Shown: positions 12,069 to 23,399 of the stretch, one piece after another | Layout of the letters: each line of letters opens with the position of its first letter | Numbering within the stretch: position 1 is the stretch's first letter | DNA from: Casuarina equisetifolia | Taxonomy: Eukaryota > Streptophyta > Magnoliopsida > Fagales > Casuarinaceae | Assembly: GCA_028551475.1 (NCBI GenBank) | Contig: CM052358.1 | Coordinates: 9,469,938-9,533,937, forward strand | Direction: 5' to 3' | Length of the DNA stretch: 64,000 bases | Position numbers and translations under genes: made by a program | Notes under the pieces: generated by a model | Database searches by the model: none | What the model was told of the DNA's origin: nothing | The model's input: the letters and a program-made list of their open reading frames with translations, nothing else

Positions 12069-14290
12069 TAGATTGTCCAGTTTACAGCAGAATGTTAATA
12101 TGCACAATTACAATTGAACAAATATGGAAAACATAATTGATTACAAGAGTATGTACAAATCATGCAAGGATTGCCAATCGATTCGATGTGGCAATGCTAA
12201 GGTTTTGCAAGAGAGGTGAACGTGAAGTTGGGTTGCGATGTGGGTCATAGGTTGCTATGAGGGTTGCGGATGGCAGTAAGAGCATAAGGTGGAGGCGAAG
12301 TGCTTGGAGTGGAGATGTGATAGAGACCACAATCAAGGTTGTTGTGGAGGATGATTTGCTTAGTGTGACATAAGATGGTCCAAAAATGGGTGGCAGAAAA
12401 CAAAAAATAACAATTATTATTGGAGGAAGATTGAGACATTGATAATAAATTTTAGTAATAGAAGAGACAATAAGAACATGATTGAGTTGAAAAAAATAGA
12501 ATGTGTAAAGTACTTATGTAAGTGATAGAAAGAGAGACAGCATCATCCATAGTAAGTTATTGGAATCTAGCATAGGAAGTTATACCATAGAGAGTTGAGG
12601 TAAAACCAATGATGTGGTGAGAAGCACTAAAGTCGGGATGCCAAGAAGTAAGATCAAGGAAAGAGGGTGGAGGGGGAGGATGGTAATAGAGATTGATGGG
12701 TGGAGGAAGGTTATTGTAGTGGGCGTGAGGAGGGTAGTAGGTAGGCATAGGGGAGAGGGGTATGGGCCATAGTAGTGGGATAAGTGTAATGGGCTTGGGG
12801 TGAGGAACAAGGAGGTTGTTGGGCTTGTATAGTGAGGGCATTGAAATTAGGGTTGAAACACATCTCTAATTGGCAACGTGGCAACATGGGTGACAATAAG
12901 GCCTCTTGTGGCAGGACCTATGATTATTGTTATGGGTGGGTTAGGTTGGGCTTGGGGGTGGGTGAAAGCCCATCAAAAGAGTGTTGGATCAGGCCATAGG
13001 GGTTTGGGTTGTTGTTGTTAGGCTGAGAGCCCGTAAAGAAGGTAGAGACCATGTGCGAGGGATGGCACATAGATTGAGAGGAGCTTAGAGACGGGCCTCC
13101 ATGTTGGTGGTTGGATTGGGTTGCAAAGGTGGCAACCAGCACAACAGCACTTTGATGACGTTCACGGTTGCCATTGTTGGCAAAGAGCAAGTTGTGAAAG
13201 GCTTTTTGGCTAAGTGGCCCGGCAACAGACTCAACAGTGGCCACAGAGATGGTGAGGCCGTCAAAGTCATCATTTAATTTGCGTAACACTTGCATTCGGT
13301 ACTTTGAATTGTAGATCGATTCACCGATTGAGCCCAGTTGATTGAGGATAGGGGATCCTTTCTCTAGGAGAGGAACTTAATCATTAAATGATTATCCTTA
13401 GTAATCGTTTGAATCTCCATGCAAATCATTGATGAATGAGCTGAACTCTACACGGTGTAGGAGAATATAAAAACAACCACGCCTCAGCAAAGGTCTTCAT
13501 GTCGATTAGTTAAGTGACTATTGAGTTGGTTGCCATCACTACGAGCCATGAGAGTGCCACCAAGTCATAGGTTCGCTAGGCAAGGTAGTTGGGGTTAGGT
13601 TAAGTCTCACCATTAGAGGATTGGGTGGTAGGGGGTGGGGTAGGTTCCAATCTATCGAGAATCAAAAAGAGATTCCAAGAGATGAGGAAAGGCATGATAT
13701 GGGTTTTCAAACAACATAGTTCATTTGGTCAAGCATTTGAATGAGGTTGGGGAAGGAACTACTAGAGAAAAATAGGTGGAGACGGAAGAGAGGGGTTCAA
13801 AATTGTTGGCCATGGATTATGATTGGGAGGTATCAGCTGGTGCTCTATCAATACCATGAAAGAAATTGAGAAGGGCAGGATCATTGGAAACCTAATTTGG
13901 TTGAAAAATCAGAAAAGGGAAAAGGAGAATGACAGTGAAATTCTATGCAATTTTATTGATGAAATTCTTGATAGATTGTACAATTTACATCAAAATGTTA
14001 ATATACACAATTACAATTCAAAAAATATGAAAAAAATTGATTACAAGAATTTGTGCAAATCAGGCAAGAATTGCCAATTGACATGATGCAACAGTGCTAG
14101 GGTTTCGTGGGAGAGGCGAATGTGAAGTTGGGTCACAATGTGGACTGTAGGTCGCTTTGCGGGTTGGAGTGGCCGTGGATCGTGGGTCAGACTCGGGTCA
14201 CACTTCTCTAACAAATCCTTCTTCTCTTGTGCCTTTTGACCATGAGTATTGGTGTTGAGTTCCAACGCTTAATTATGGAGCTGATACCAC
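12069..14290 (-). mobile_element. Ty1-copia retroelement fossil
   Basis: The interior reads on the minus strand as UBN2-type copia gag (about 12930-13295, VLRKLNDDFDGL region), followed by a Pro/His/Asn-rich tail typical of plant copia gag. Two similar blocks lie at its ends in direct orientation (about 12069-12270 and 13966-14170), clearly diverged from each other. A sequence resembling a tRNA-Met primer-binding site lies at about 14278-14290 on the minus strand. The copy is short, has several breaks and lacks recognisable pol. The divergence of its end repeats points to an old insertion. It replaces the 3' end of CYP714 copy C. Confidence 0.65.
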
Positions 14291-14965
14291 GGCAGAACTA
14301 AAAAAGTTGAATAAAATTTTGTTCGAGTTTGCTCAATTAATGTTCTTTACGTCAGGTTTAAGTTAATGGCTTGGTTTTCGTCCCACACGTAAATATGGGT
14401 CTCTCCAAAGGATTACTATAATGTTGTTATATGTCCTTGCAAACTAATTTTCGTGGTAGTGCACCGTTTTGCTTTGAAGATGTAATGGAGATTTCAATTG
14501 CTGGGGCAGTGTTTACAGTACTTCAGCTAGTTAATTTGTGCAATCTTCATCGTCTGGGTGAGTAATAAAGTATTATATGATACTTTTGGATTAACGAATT
14601 GAATTTTTTTCTTGAGCTGAAAAAAATGTTTCGAATCAGATGCATTTCTAATTTGTCCCAAGAGCTATGATAGAGTCGTGTTATCTAAAAGAACTTTCTT
14701 TCATCTGGTTGAATCACTTGAAAAAAAAGAATTATGTTGAAGTCTCAAATATTCAATGAGGGACAAAGCTCAATGAACAACACCCGTTCATGCAAATACT
14801 TGTCAAAGACCTGGATATTATCAGAACTCGTGAGTACAATGATACTGCAGTTTTTCAATATTTGGTGTGCAATGCCGTTTTCCAAGAGAGAATAACAGTG
14901 CAACAAAAGCGGCGGTTCTCCATATTCTTTTCCGGGTTAAAGTTTTGGAGACATAATAATACAAC
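14291..14965. other. 3' flank of intact CYP714 copy B
   Basis: Homologous to 4710-5386 throughout. No gene is supported; the open frame at 14790-14984 is the antisense of flank and 3' UTR and has diverged freely from its counterpart in unit 1. Confidence 0.55.
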
Positions 14966-17900
14966 TCACGCCTTTCTCACCTGAAGGCAAACACCATGCT
15001 CAGGTACAAGTAGCACCCCAAATGTTGGGGCGTGCTGGTAAGTGGACGAGAGCGAGAAGCTGAACTTGGACAGCATGAGAGAAAAGATCATCTTAAGTTC
15101 TGTCATGGCCAATGGTTGGCCGGCGCAAATACGAGCTCCGAGTCCAAATGGCATAAAAGCCTGTGGAAATTTGCTTGCTGCAAGAGCTCCACGGGCAAAT
15201 CTTTCTGGATTGAACTGGTGGGCATCAGGCCCCCATAGATCAGGTTGTTGCTGAAGCATCGCAATAGGAATCCAAAGGTCCATGCCTTTAGGGATCAATA
15301 TGTCTTTGAACTTAATGTCTTGCAAAGCTGTTCTTGTGACAAGCGGCAGTGCTGGGTAGAGGCGCAATGTCTCTTGAATAACCATACCCAGCTGCAAATA
15401 GTCACAAAAATTAGTATAGACTTGGATCATTTTTTCGTTTATCTTGGGTAAGTAGGACTTGAAAAGAAACCTATCTAAGTTATAGAACTTGATAATCGCT
15501 TCTATCTTCAAATTTGATAACTGTACAGACAAATTCTTAAGAGTTAAATTTTGGCAGGCTTCTAACTCTCAGCGTGATGCACATATCAGAATTTGCAAGT
15601 ATAATTATTGAACTTGTATTAAAATTAATCTAGAGAGATAAACAATGTGATTCTCACAGTTTTTCATCTTTGTGACATCGGATGCTTTTCTGCCTACTGA
15701 AAACACCCTTAATGGCCATATTTTCTGTGTCAGTTAGTATACAACTTTCTAGCATGTAAAGTTTTAGACGTGAATTATATGAACCACTTACTGTTTTCAT
15801 GTTTCGAAGCATATCAGCATCCAGAAGGCCATCTTTACATATTTCAAGCACCTCTGCACGACAACGAGCTTGCCATTCGGGATGTGCAGCTAATAACATC
15901 AAGCCCCATATCGCAGTGAGAGCAACAGTCTCATGGCCAGCAATATATATATTCTTGCAGTTATCCAAGATGAACTCGTCAGGAGAGAGAGCTGAGGATA
16001 CACCATTATAATCACCAGAATCTTTGGTCCCCTCAATCAACATTTGCAGAAGATCCTTTTCAGAAGTAGTCCCCATCCGTTGTTTTACTACATTCCGTAT
16101 CATGTAGTTGATCTCTTTCTCTAATTTCCGTATCTCCCTATTCGTTTTGCTTGGCAGGAATCTATTTTGATTTATATTGGCCGCAGCCCAGTTAGCAGTG
16201 TTCACAAAAATTAAGAATATTAATTTCGAGTGTATATAAAGTAAACATAAGTGAAAAGTGGTTGGCTGAACGAGCGTGTTCTCTATTCCTTCATAATAAC
16301 AAATGTGTTTTAAGTTTGAGAATCACATATCACTAGAAGATTGTGTGTTGTATGAAGATATCAATGCAACTATACCTTAAGCCAGGAATTCCAAGAGGTC
16401 TCTTTGACAAGACATCTGCAAGAGTTCTGAGTTTTGAGAATATTTCTTCCCCTTGAGAATAATCGCTTCCAAAACATGCTTTTGAGATTACATCCGCAGT
16501 CAAGCTTATCAAATCCTTGTCGATTGTAATGTCTGCAATTCCTCCCTCATTTTCAATTCTTCTCTCCCAAGATCTTATAGTTGAGTTTGTAGATTCCGCC
16601 ATTAGATTCATCATGCCCTTTTGGAGGAATTCAAGTTAAAATTTGTTCTAAGTATCACTGACATCTTTGGTGGTGTGTATATGTAAGTACTGTGGGGAGA
16701 AACATGTTGATTAGTATTAGTAAAAAGCGTATGCTTTGGGGATTTACCTTAACTTTTTCGATGTAGAATTCCGGGGCAATAATCTTCCTTTGGTGAGCCC
16801 AAAGTGGGCCACTTGACGACGTAATTCCCCGCCCCAACAGGGCGCCACGCTCCTTTGTTAAATAAGAAGGCTTTCCTAGGCCGAAAGAAGTGTGAAGGCC
16901 TATCTCTTTCACTATCTCTGGGTCAGTTATGCACAACAGCTGCATGTTTCCAAGTGAAAACAAGAACGTCGGTCCTGCCATCGATACATGAGATGACTAT
17001 ATTCAGTCCAATGGAAGATTTTAAACAAACAATGAAAGCCAAGAGAAGGTGCAGAATTAGGGTCTCTTATATGGTTTTGCATCATTTGCTTGTCGAGAAG
17101 AACTGTATGTTGTTCAAGCATGTGCCCATAGCCAGAAAGACAGGCTGCATTTGGACGTAAAAAGGAAGAAAACTCGACATTTGCTTGTGTCTCATGCAGA
17201 TAAAAACCAGAAAAATTAACGGTAGTAAGACTGCTTCGCGAAATGTTAACAGCCCAAATAAACCTAACTGCAGGATCTACCGATCGCAAATCCTTTTCCA
17301 TTTTTCTTTTTCCTTTATGAAATGAGGATAATACTTCTGTAGCACTAGAGGGCTCCATGGTAGTGGATGACAAGAGACAATATAAAAAATGGAAGAAAGA
17401 AAAGATACCCAGATACTCCGGCTGATGTCCAGCGAATATGGCCAAAATAGAAACGACAGAAATGGCAGAAAACGTTGGGAAGACCTCGGTCCTATCGATA
17501 TAAACAATACCAATGATCTGTTCTTTCTTTTTGGTACTAGTGTCTTCTACTATAATTAAAGATTCTATCAACTCTGTGTTTCGTTTTCGCCGGCAGTAAA
17601 TTTCTACTTTTTTGCACGTCCCTAGGCACTCGTTGATGTTTTATGTGTTAACTTTAAAGTTATTGGTCTCTTATCACCCGCTTTCTTCGTTAACATGCAA
17701 AAGACAAGGGAAAAAGCAGTTATTATCATTATGTAGTAAAAAAGAAACGATTTCTATTGAGCAGAAAACCGAAGAAGAACAGATAAAGAGAGTTGTCATG
17801 ATCATTAAAAAATTGCTCAATAAAGAACGACATTATTGGATATGACATCATCTTTTTTAAAATTATTATTATTATTATTGTATTATTATTATTATTTGCG

Positions 17901-18734
17901 TTGTTAGTCTCTGTCATTTTTTTATTCATTGATGGTTATTCCTGAAGGGGAAAAAAAAAGTATATAAAAAAACCTCAAAAGTCAAACTAAGGAAGGCCAT
18001 TATTGTTGTCTTCGCCGGATGCGTTGAAAAAGTTTCCTTTCCTCGTATGTAAATGAACTCCCGACAACATTCTGAAAAGTTTGGGGTTCCAGTGTGGGAT
18101 TTTATGAATAGAAGCTGTCAAGAGGAATGGAGAACTCTGTTCTTCAAATCCAGTTCTACCAACATTTATGAACAGATGAAATTAGAGAAGGAAACACCAG
18201 AAACAATGTTTTGAAAGGAAAAACAAAAGCGAAAAGGAAAGATGAGCGTAGAAAACGATGCAGATAATGCAAACTGCCATGTATCAATCGTAGTGGAAGA
18301 CTACTCAGAAGTTAACCTCTTGATCTTCTTCCTCTCTTATCTTTTCACGACAGATACTATTTTTCCCTTCAAGCTCAAAAAGGAAAAGAAGGGGAAGAAA
18401 AAAAGATGATACCGTATTCGTTTCGCCACTGCTCCAGAAAGGCGAACACTTTGGAAGGCCAATCATGAGCAACATGGACACCGTTGGGGTTGTGGTCTGC
18501 TGGAGTAATTGTTGCCGCGGCAGCCTGAAAACTGAGCTTGATTCTCTCTATGTCCGGCAAATTTCCCAAAAGAAATGAAGTTGAAGGCCCGCTGATCCCT
18601 TGCTTTCGAAGCTTTGATGTCAGCCTCTTTGGGTTCAATAGCAAAGAGTCGTAGAGTTGCCAAAGTAAAACTACTAACCCACATAATAAAGCCGACTGAA
18701 TGATCTTTGCTGCTAGGATTAGTTCTTCTCCCAT
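14966..18734 (-). CDS. Cytochrome P450, CYP714 family (copy B)
   Basis: Five exons in transcript order: 18413-18734, 16748-16974, 16376-16617, 15792-16161 and 14966-15391. Phases 1, 0, 2, 0 are continuous with GT-AG borders, giving 528 residues. Visible parts: N-terminal membrane anchor (MGEELILAAKIIQS start), hinge with SGPSTSFLLGNLPD, C-helix WAHQRK, I-helix AGHETVAL, K-helix ETLR, NPERF and heme loop PFGLGARICAG with its Cys. CYP714 enzymes sit in the CYP72 clan on the ER and use NADPH-P450 reductase; characterised members oxidise gibberellins (EUI/CYP714D1, CYP714A, CYP714B) or triterpenes (CYP714E). Subfamily and substrate cannot be told here. The residue after the conserved I-helix ET is Val instead of the usual Thr/Ser, which is unusual. 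Intron 1 (about 1.4 kb) contains an (ATT)n tract at 17862-17896 and extra sequence absent from copy A. Confidence 0.93.
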
Positions 18735-19261
18735 CCTCTTCTTGTGCGTCTAATGTTCTAATGTTTGGTGCTTGGTAGACTCTCTCCCTGCCCCTTTTTG
18801 TATATCTGATTTGTAATGATGAAGTTACAACATTCTTATTATAAAGGAATCATGATCATGATGAAACGATCCAAACTTCATGGTACAATGCCGTCTAAAT
18901 ACAGCCAAGCTGTCACCGTCAACGGCCAATTGTGTCAATCAAATACATTCAGTGATCACAAGTATGCATATTTATTTTCTTATTTTTATAAATATTTTGA
19001 TTAAAATAATAGCTGTTCACATTTTCATACACTGACTTTATATCTTTTTTATAAATTTAATTCTTTTTTTCTTCATAATCAATTTTAAAGGAAGAAGTTA
19101 AATAATTTCTCATATGATATAAGGAATTTGGATTTAAGTGAAATGCTTACCACTCATGAACTAAATCCTCATCTCCCTTTCTTAAAAATTAATTTTAATA
19201 TGGGGAGTTGAATATGTTTTAATGAAGGAGCAAGAGTCTGTTGCATTAAAAATCCTTATCT
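18735..19261 (-). promoter_or_regulatory. Upstream region of CYP714 copy B
   Basis: Homology to 8618-9130 (upstream of copy A) persists to about 19220, marking the conserved proximal promoter. A GATATACAAAAAGG sequence (minus strand, about 18800-18812) is a weak TATA candidate. Beyond 19260 retroelement sequence begins, separating this promoter from that of copy D. Confidence 0.4.
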
Positions 19262-19975
19262 TCTTTGCACTTGTTAGCTTGGTTGAAACCCTCGTCACAA
19301 TTAAAGCAAAGTCCTTCGGCTTTGCATTCTGCCATCTTTGCCAATGATAGCTTCTTGATAGGCCCGCTCAAAGGGGCTCGGTTTGGGCTTAAGGACACCG
19401 ATTGCGGGTTCATAATTCTCCTTACCAGCGCAGGTGCAAATGTTCTTCGAAACTTTTCGGCTTAGCTTCATAAATCTTTACCATCCCAATAGTTGTAGAC
19501 AAGCTCGCTGGTTTGGAAATTTGTATGTTTATGCATTTGTTCGTCTTGAGATTGCTCACAAAGTAGTTGATTTGCTGCCTGATGGTCATTCACTCTATCC
19601 TCAAGGTGAGACGTGAGAACTCCTTTTTGTAGTTGTGGACGGACCTCGTCTGCTGCAACTTGGTCAGGTCTCTGAAAAAATAATTGTACTCGCCCAGGTC
19701 ATTTCTCTCCATCAGATCCTTCTCAAGCAAGCACCTCCTTGAACAGCCCGAACGATATCCATGCCTTGCCTTCTAGATTCGCCTCTAGATTCCAAGAGGT
19801 GATCCTGACCTTGTCTTCTTTCGAGATTTTGAAAAAATTCTTAGTGACAACCACTCTTAAGGATCTCCTTCCTCATTGTGGCAAGAAACTCTATCTTCAT
19901 TTTCGTTCTCCTTGCACCTCCTTCCCATTGCAATCGGATGCTTTGATACCAATTTGTTATGCTCATGCATAATAG
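19262..19975 (-). mobile_element. LTR-retrotransposon gag fossil, probably Ty3-gypsy
   Basis: Read on the minus strand, segments such as DLMERNDLGEYNYFFRDL and the following RSVHNYKKEFSRL match the gag domain of plant gypsy elements. A GGTATCAAAG sequence at about 19941-19950 (minus strand) lies before it and resembles a primer-binding site. The frame is broken in several places and no LTR pair is recognised. It is absent from the equivalent spacer of the decayed pair. Confidence 0.6.
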
Positions 19976-20189
19976 GGTGGGTCACAGGGCAATTCTCTAG
20001 TCGATGAACCAGAAAGAGATCGATGAACCACTTCTTGGACCCCTCTATGGTGAAAAGACATTAGGACACTTAGCTTTTCGAGGAAGCAAGCCTCTGTTTT
20101 GTGCATCATTTAGAGATCACATAACAGGCCTTTCATGGGCTTGATTCACACTCATTAGGTATGGCTTGTGAGAGATTAACAGAGGATTT

Positions 20190-21345
20190 TGCATCATCGA
20201 AGTGATACAATCCAATAGTTTGACATTAGTTTTTTAGTACAACAATTGAGCCAATTGATAGAAGTATTCACACATGAAGCAACTAATAAGATTGTAAAAA
20301 AAGAAAAAAAGATTGCAAAATATTTAAAAGGTTCTCCAAGCCTAAGATTGCTTATTTCTTCTTTATCACTGATGGAATACTAGGTGTATTGTGACTTAAA
20401 CTAGGCCATTTGGCCCATGACTAGATGCTTAGTTATAAGATATTGTATAAAGTTAGAAGATTCACTAATTTCTTGGAAAACAAAGAAAGAAAGTAAGTTT
20501 CTGAATCTTTTGTTGAAGTTGAATATCAAGTTGTGGCACAATGATACATGGAATAACATGGAACATGAGACTTTCTAGAGACTACGGTGTACACTTCGAG
20601 CAATCCACTCAATAATTTTGTGGTAATGCATATAATGGCAAATCTCATTTACCATGAAAGCAGCCAAGCAAATCAAAATATATCATCACTTAATGTGAGA
20701 AGAAATATAGGATGGTTTGAAAGCAAGCATCACAATCGTCTAATGTCTAAGCTTAGGTGCATTTGATTTATTCAAATCACCAACTTGATGATAGGCCCTT
20801 GTGTTGTGATTTGTTATAATTAGTGAGGACTTTTTTGTCCTTACAAACCCTAAGACCCATGTGTGTTGTGGGTGTGTGTTGGAGTGTGCAATAATTGAAC
20901 ACAGTGAGTGGGTTACATGCAATAATTGAACGTAATGAATGGGTGAGTCAGTTGCTATTGGTGAGTGCCATAAAAGGACATTGTAGAAATTATTTTTGTA
21001 GATGTGAGAGTTGTAAGGTGTAGATAGAGTGTAGAGAGCTCTCCACCCCAGTGACATTGTAGTTTCAGTGACTCGATCAACCATGTAATCTTATTTTGAT
21101 CTTAATAAAAGGAGAAGGAGTCGCGGTAATAATCGACATAGGCGTCATTTGCTGAACCACTCTAAAAAAATTGTGTTGATTTCTTACCTCTTTGATTTTA
21201 ATAGCTTGTTTTAGTGCGATTTATGCGTAATGTTAAACTTTTGTTTCAACACCTTGAAAGCAAGCATCGCAATCATCTGATGTCTAAGCTTAGGTGTAAT
21301 TGATTTATTCAAACCAGCAACTTGGGAAGGGTGTTAACGAAGCCC
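20190..21345 (+). mobile_element. Ty1-copia 3' end fossil (RNase H region and LTR-like sequence)
   Basis: About 20290-20720 resembles the copia RT-to-RNase H region (KYLKGSPSLRLLISS at the start, later SLISWKTKKES-like and HIMANLIYH-like motifs). An approximately 70-base segment at 20723-20790 is repeated at 21259-21325 in direct orientation, bracketing about 470 bases of LTR-like sequence. Several breaks are present and no 5' half exists. It lies in the spacer between two divergent P450 genes. Confidence 0.6.
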
Positions 21346-23207
21346 ACATGCCAAAGACTCATATAGTAGGGCAATGTAAAAAATGCAGCTGATAAGCTAA
21401 TATACATGTGTATGTCGTTGTTGTATAATGGACATTTAGAATAGAATACAAAGACAGATTCCGGGTACCCTACAAATTCCTACCCTCTTTCCTTCTGCAT
21501 ACATTTATTACAGTTGCGAATATCCTGAGTTTTAAGTTCGAGTATAAACACAGATCTTCCGTTGCCTACAATTGATTGCCCAATTCGAGTTTGGTTTCCC
21601 CTTTGGGCTTTTGCATGTAACCCTTTTCGTCTCTGAGCAAACATAGCGAGACAGAGAAGGAACGAGAGAGTAAAAATGTTCATGGGAGTTGGAAGGTCAA
21701 TAATAGGAAATAACAACAATTGAATATATATTGTTAAATTGATTCCTAAGGTGATATTAAATTAAACAAAGAACTTAAAGTAAAGGGGAAACCAATTCGT
21801 TAAACCGGGAATAATAGGCATTTCTGCCAGGAAAATAAATTTTAGTATGATTTTGTAGTGAAAGAGTCTTTCTCTACAAAACTCTTATAATTTTCTAACA
21901 ACAGTCCTATGAAATTAGAACTTATTTCAATATTAAAAACATCTAAAAATTATTAAACACCTCTTAGAGGTGCCAAGCATTGATAGCAAATAGTGAAAAG
22001 TAAATTATTCAGAAATCATGAGATTAACTATTTCAAAGCTCTCGAAGAGCCAGAATTATCTCTAAAAAATAAGAGAGTGATAGATGACTTCTTGCAATTA
22101 CAAGTTTTTTTTTTTCCAGGAATAAATTCATAATTGCATAAGGTCTTGTTTGAGAGATTCTTACAGTTTTCCATGGAAAGGCTATTTCTTGGTACCAAGG
22201 GACACTAAGGAAAATTATGGGATTGCCTATAACCCCCAAGAACTTATTTAAGATAATGTTGAAGCCCGAAATCCTCTTTAATTATTTCCTTTGTATTAGT
22301 GGGGTGGCTGGTCCATCTTCCGGATTGCATAATGCCAGGTTAAATGTAACTTGCTAAAGAATGACTCAACAGCAAAAATTCTTACCTTGTTTGGTCCATA
22401 TTAGTCCGCTGACGACACAATGCTTTCTCTCCGTGTTACATAATAGTTGCTTGTTCCGCGTTGCATGCAAGAGTATTGACCCGATCACCATCCAACAATA
22501 GATGAGCAAGGTCGGTAGACAATAAGAAAGAAAGAAACAAAAAGTTCAAATATAATACCGTTATGAAAATCTTTTCATATTATCGTGCTTCTTTTTATTA
22601 TTATCACTGTTGTTTTCAACTTCCAAGCAGATTACTCTAAGTTATTGCCAAAGATTAGAAAAAGAAGGGTCTGTGTCCTACTCATGTAGAAAGGTTTCCT
22701 TGGGAACAGACCATATATTTTATACAGCATTATTCTACTCATGTTGCCTTCTGGGGTAAGTAAATTATTTAGAAATCAATTTTTTTTTCTTTTTTTGTGG
22801 AGATTCGTTCAAGTGAGCTAGTTGAGTTGATTTTTTGTTTGTTTGTTTTTTTGTCTTTTTGTCTTTTTTCTTTTCTTGGGGAATGTGATTTTCCCCTCCT
22901 CATCTTCACTCTCTTCTTATTCAAAGATTCCCCCTTTAACTTTACTCTTCATCACTCAAAAGTGTCAGCACCCAGTAAAACCTGCGAGGGCTTGGCTTAT
23001 GGGATCCACAGCCTCCTTTTGGTTGCAGAACGAAACAAATTAGATGCTGAATCAGTGATGTTGAAAGAATAGCTCATTAATAGGAAATGCTTATCCTCCT
23101 GCAAAGCAATGCAATGAAAGTTGAAGTTATTTCCAGGATCTTCGACGGCACTGTTCCTTTTCAAATTTCCACCCCAAGCTCAACAGTCAACTGCTTGTGA
23201 TTAACTA
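21346..23207. other. Retroelement-rich spacer, no gene seen
   Basis: AT-rich sequence lacking homology to the spacer of the first CYP714 pair. A T-rich low-complexity tract lies at about 22780-22920. The open frames here are low-complexity and have no recognisable domain. The first part may be further LTR debris of the copia element to its left. Confidence 0.4.
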
Positions 23208-23399
23208 CAATATATTTAAGTACGGGGACCAAATGTTTGGTTTCTTAAGTATTTAGTTTTTATCATCCTTGTCCTGATGGTAAAGCAGTTTTGTTGAAGA
23301 GAGCATCAAAACATCTGGGAGTGAAGTATTAAACAAAGTCTAGGAGAGAAAGAGCGATAGCAAAGGGTAGGCAGAAACACAGAAGCAGAGCTAGTCCTG
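23208..23399 (+). promoter_or_regulatory. Proximal promoter and leader of CYP714 copy D
   Basis: About 190 bases conserved with 9425-9616 upstream of copy C, in contrast to unrelated sequence further up. TATATTTAAG at 23211-23220 is a TATA candidate, 180 bases before the ATG. The purine-rich stretch near the ATG is probably the 5' UTR. Confidence 0.45.

Noticed and set aside
12557-12896. Pro-rich open frames on the minus strand
   Set aside because: Low-complexity tail of the copia gag fossil rather than a host gene.
17277-17571. Minus-strand open frames of 78-214 codons
   Set aside because: They lie in intron 1 of CYP714 copy B and do not match the corresponding intron of copy A as coding sequence.
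22797-23072. Hydrophobic open frame
   Set aside because: T-rich low-complexity tract; no domain or conservation with the other pair's spacer.
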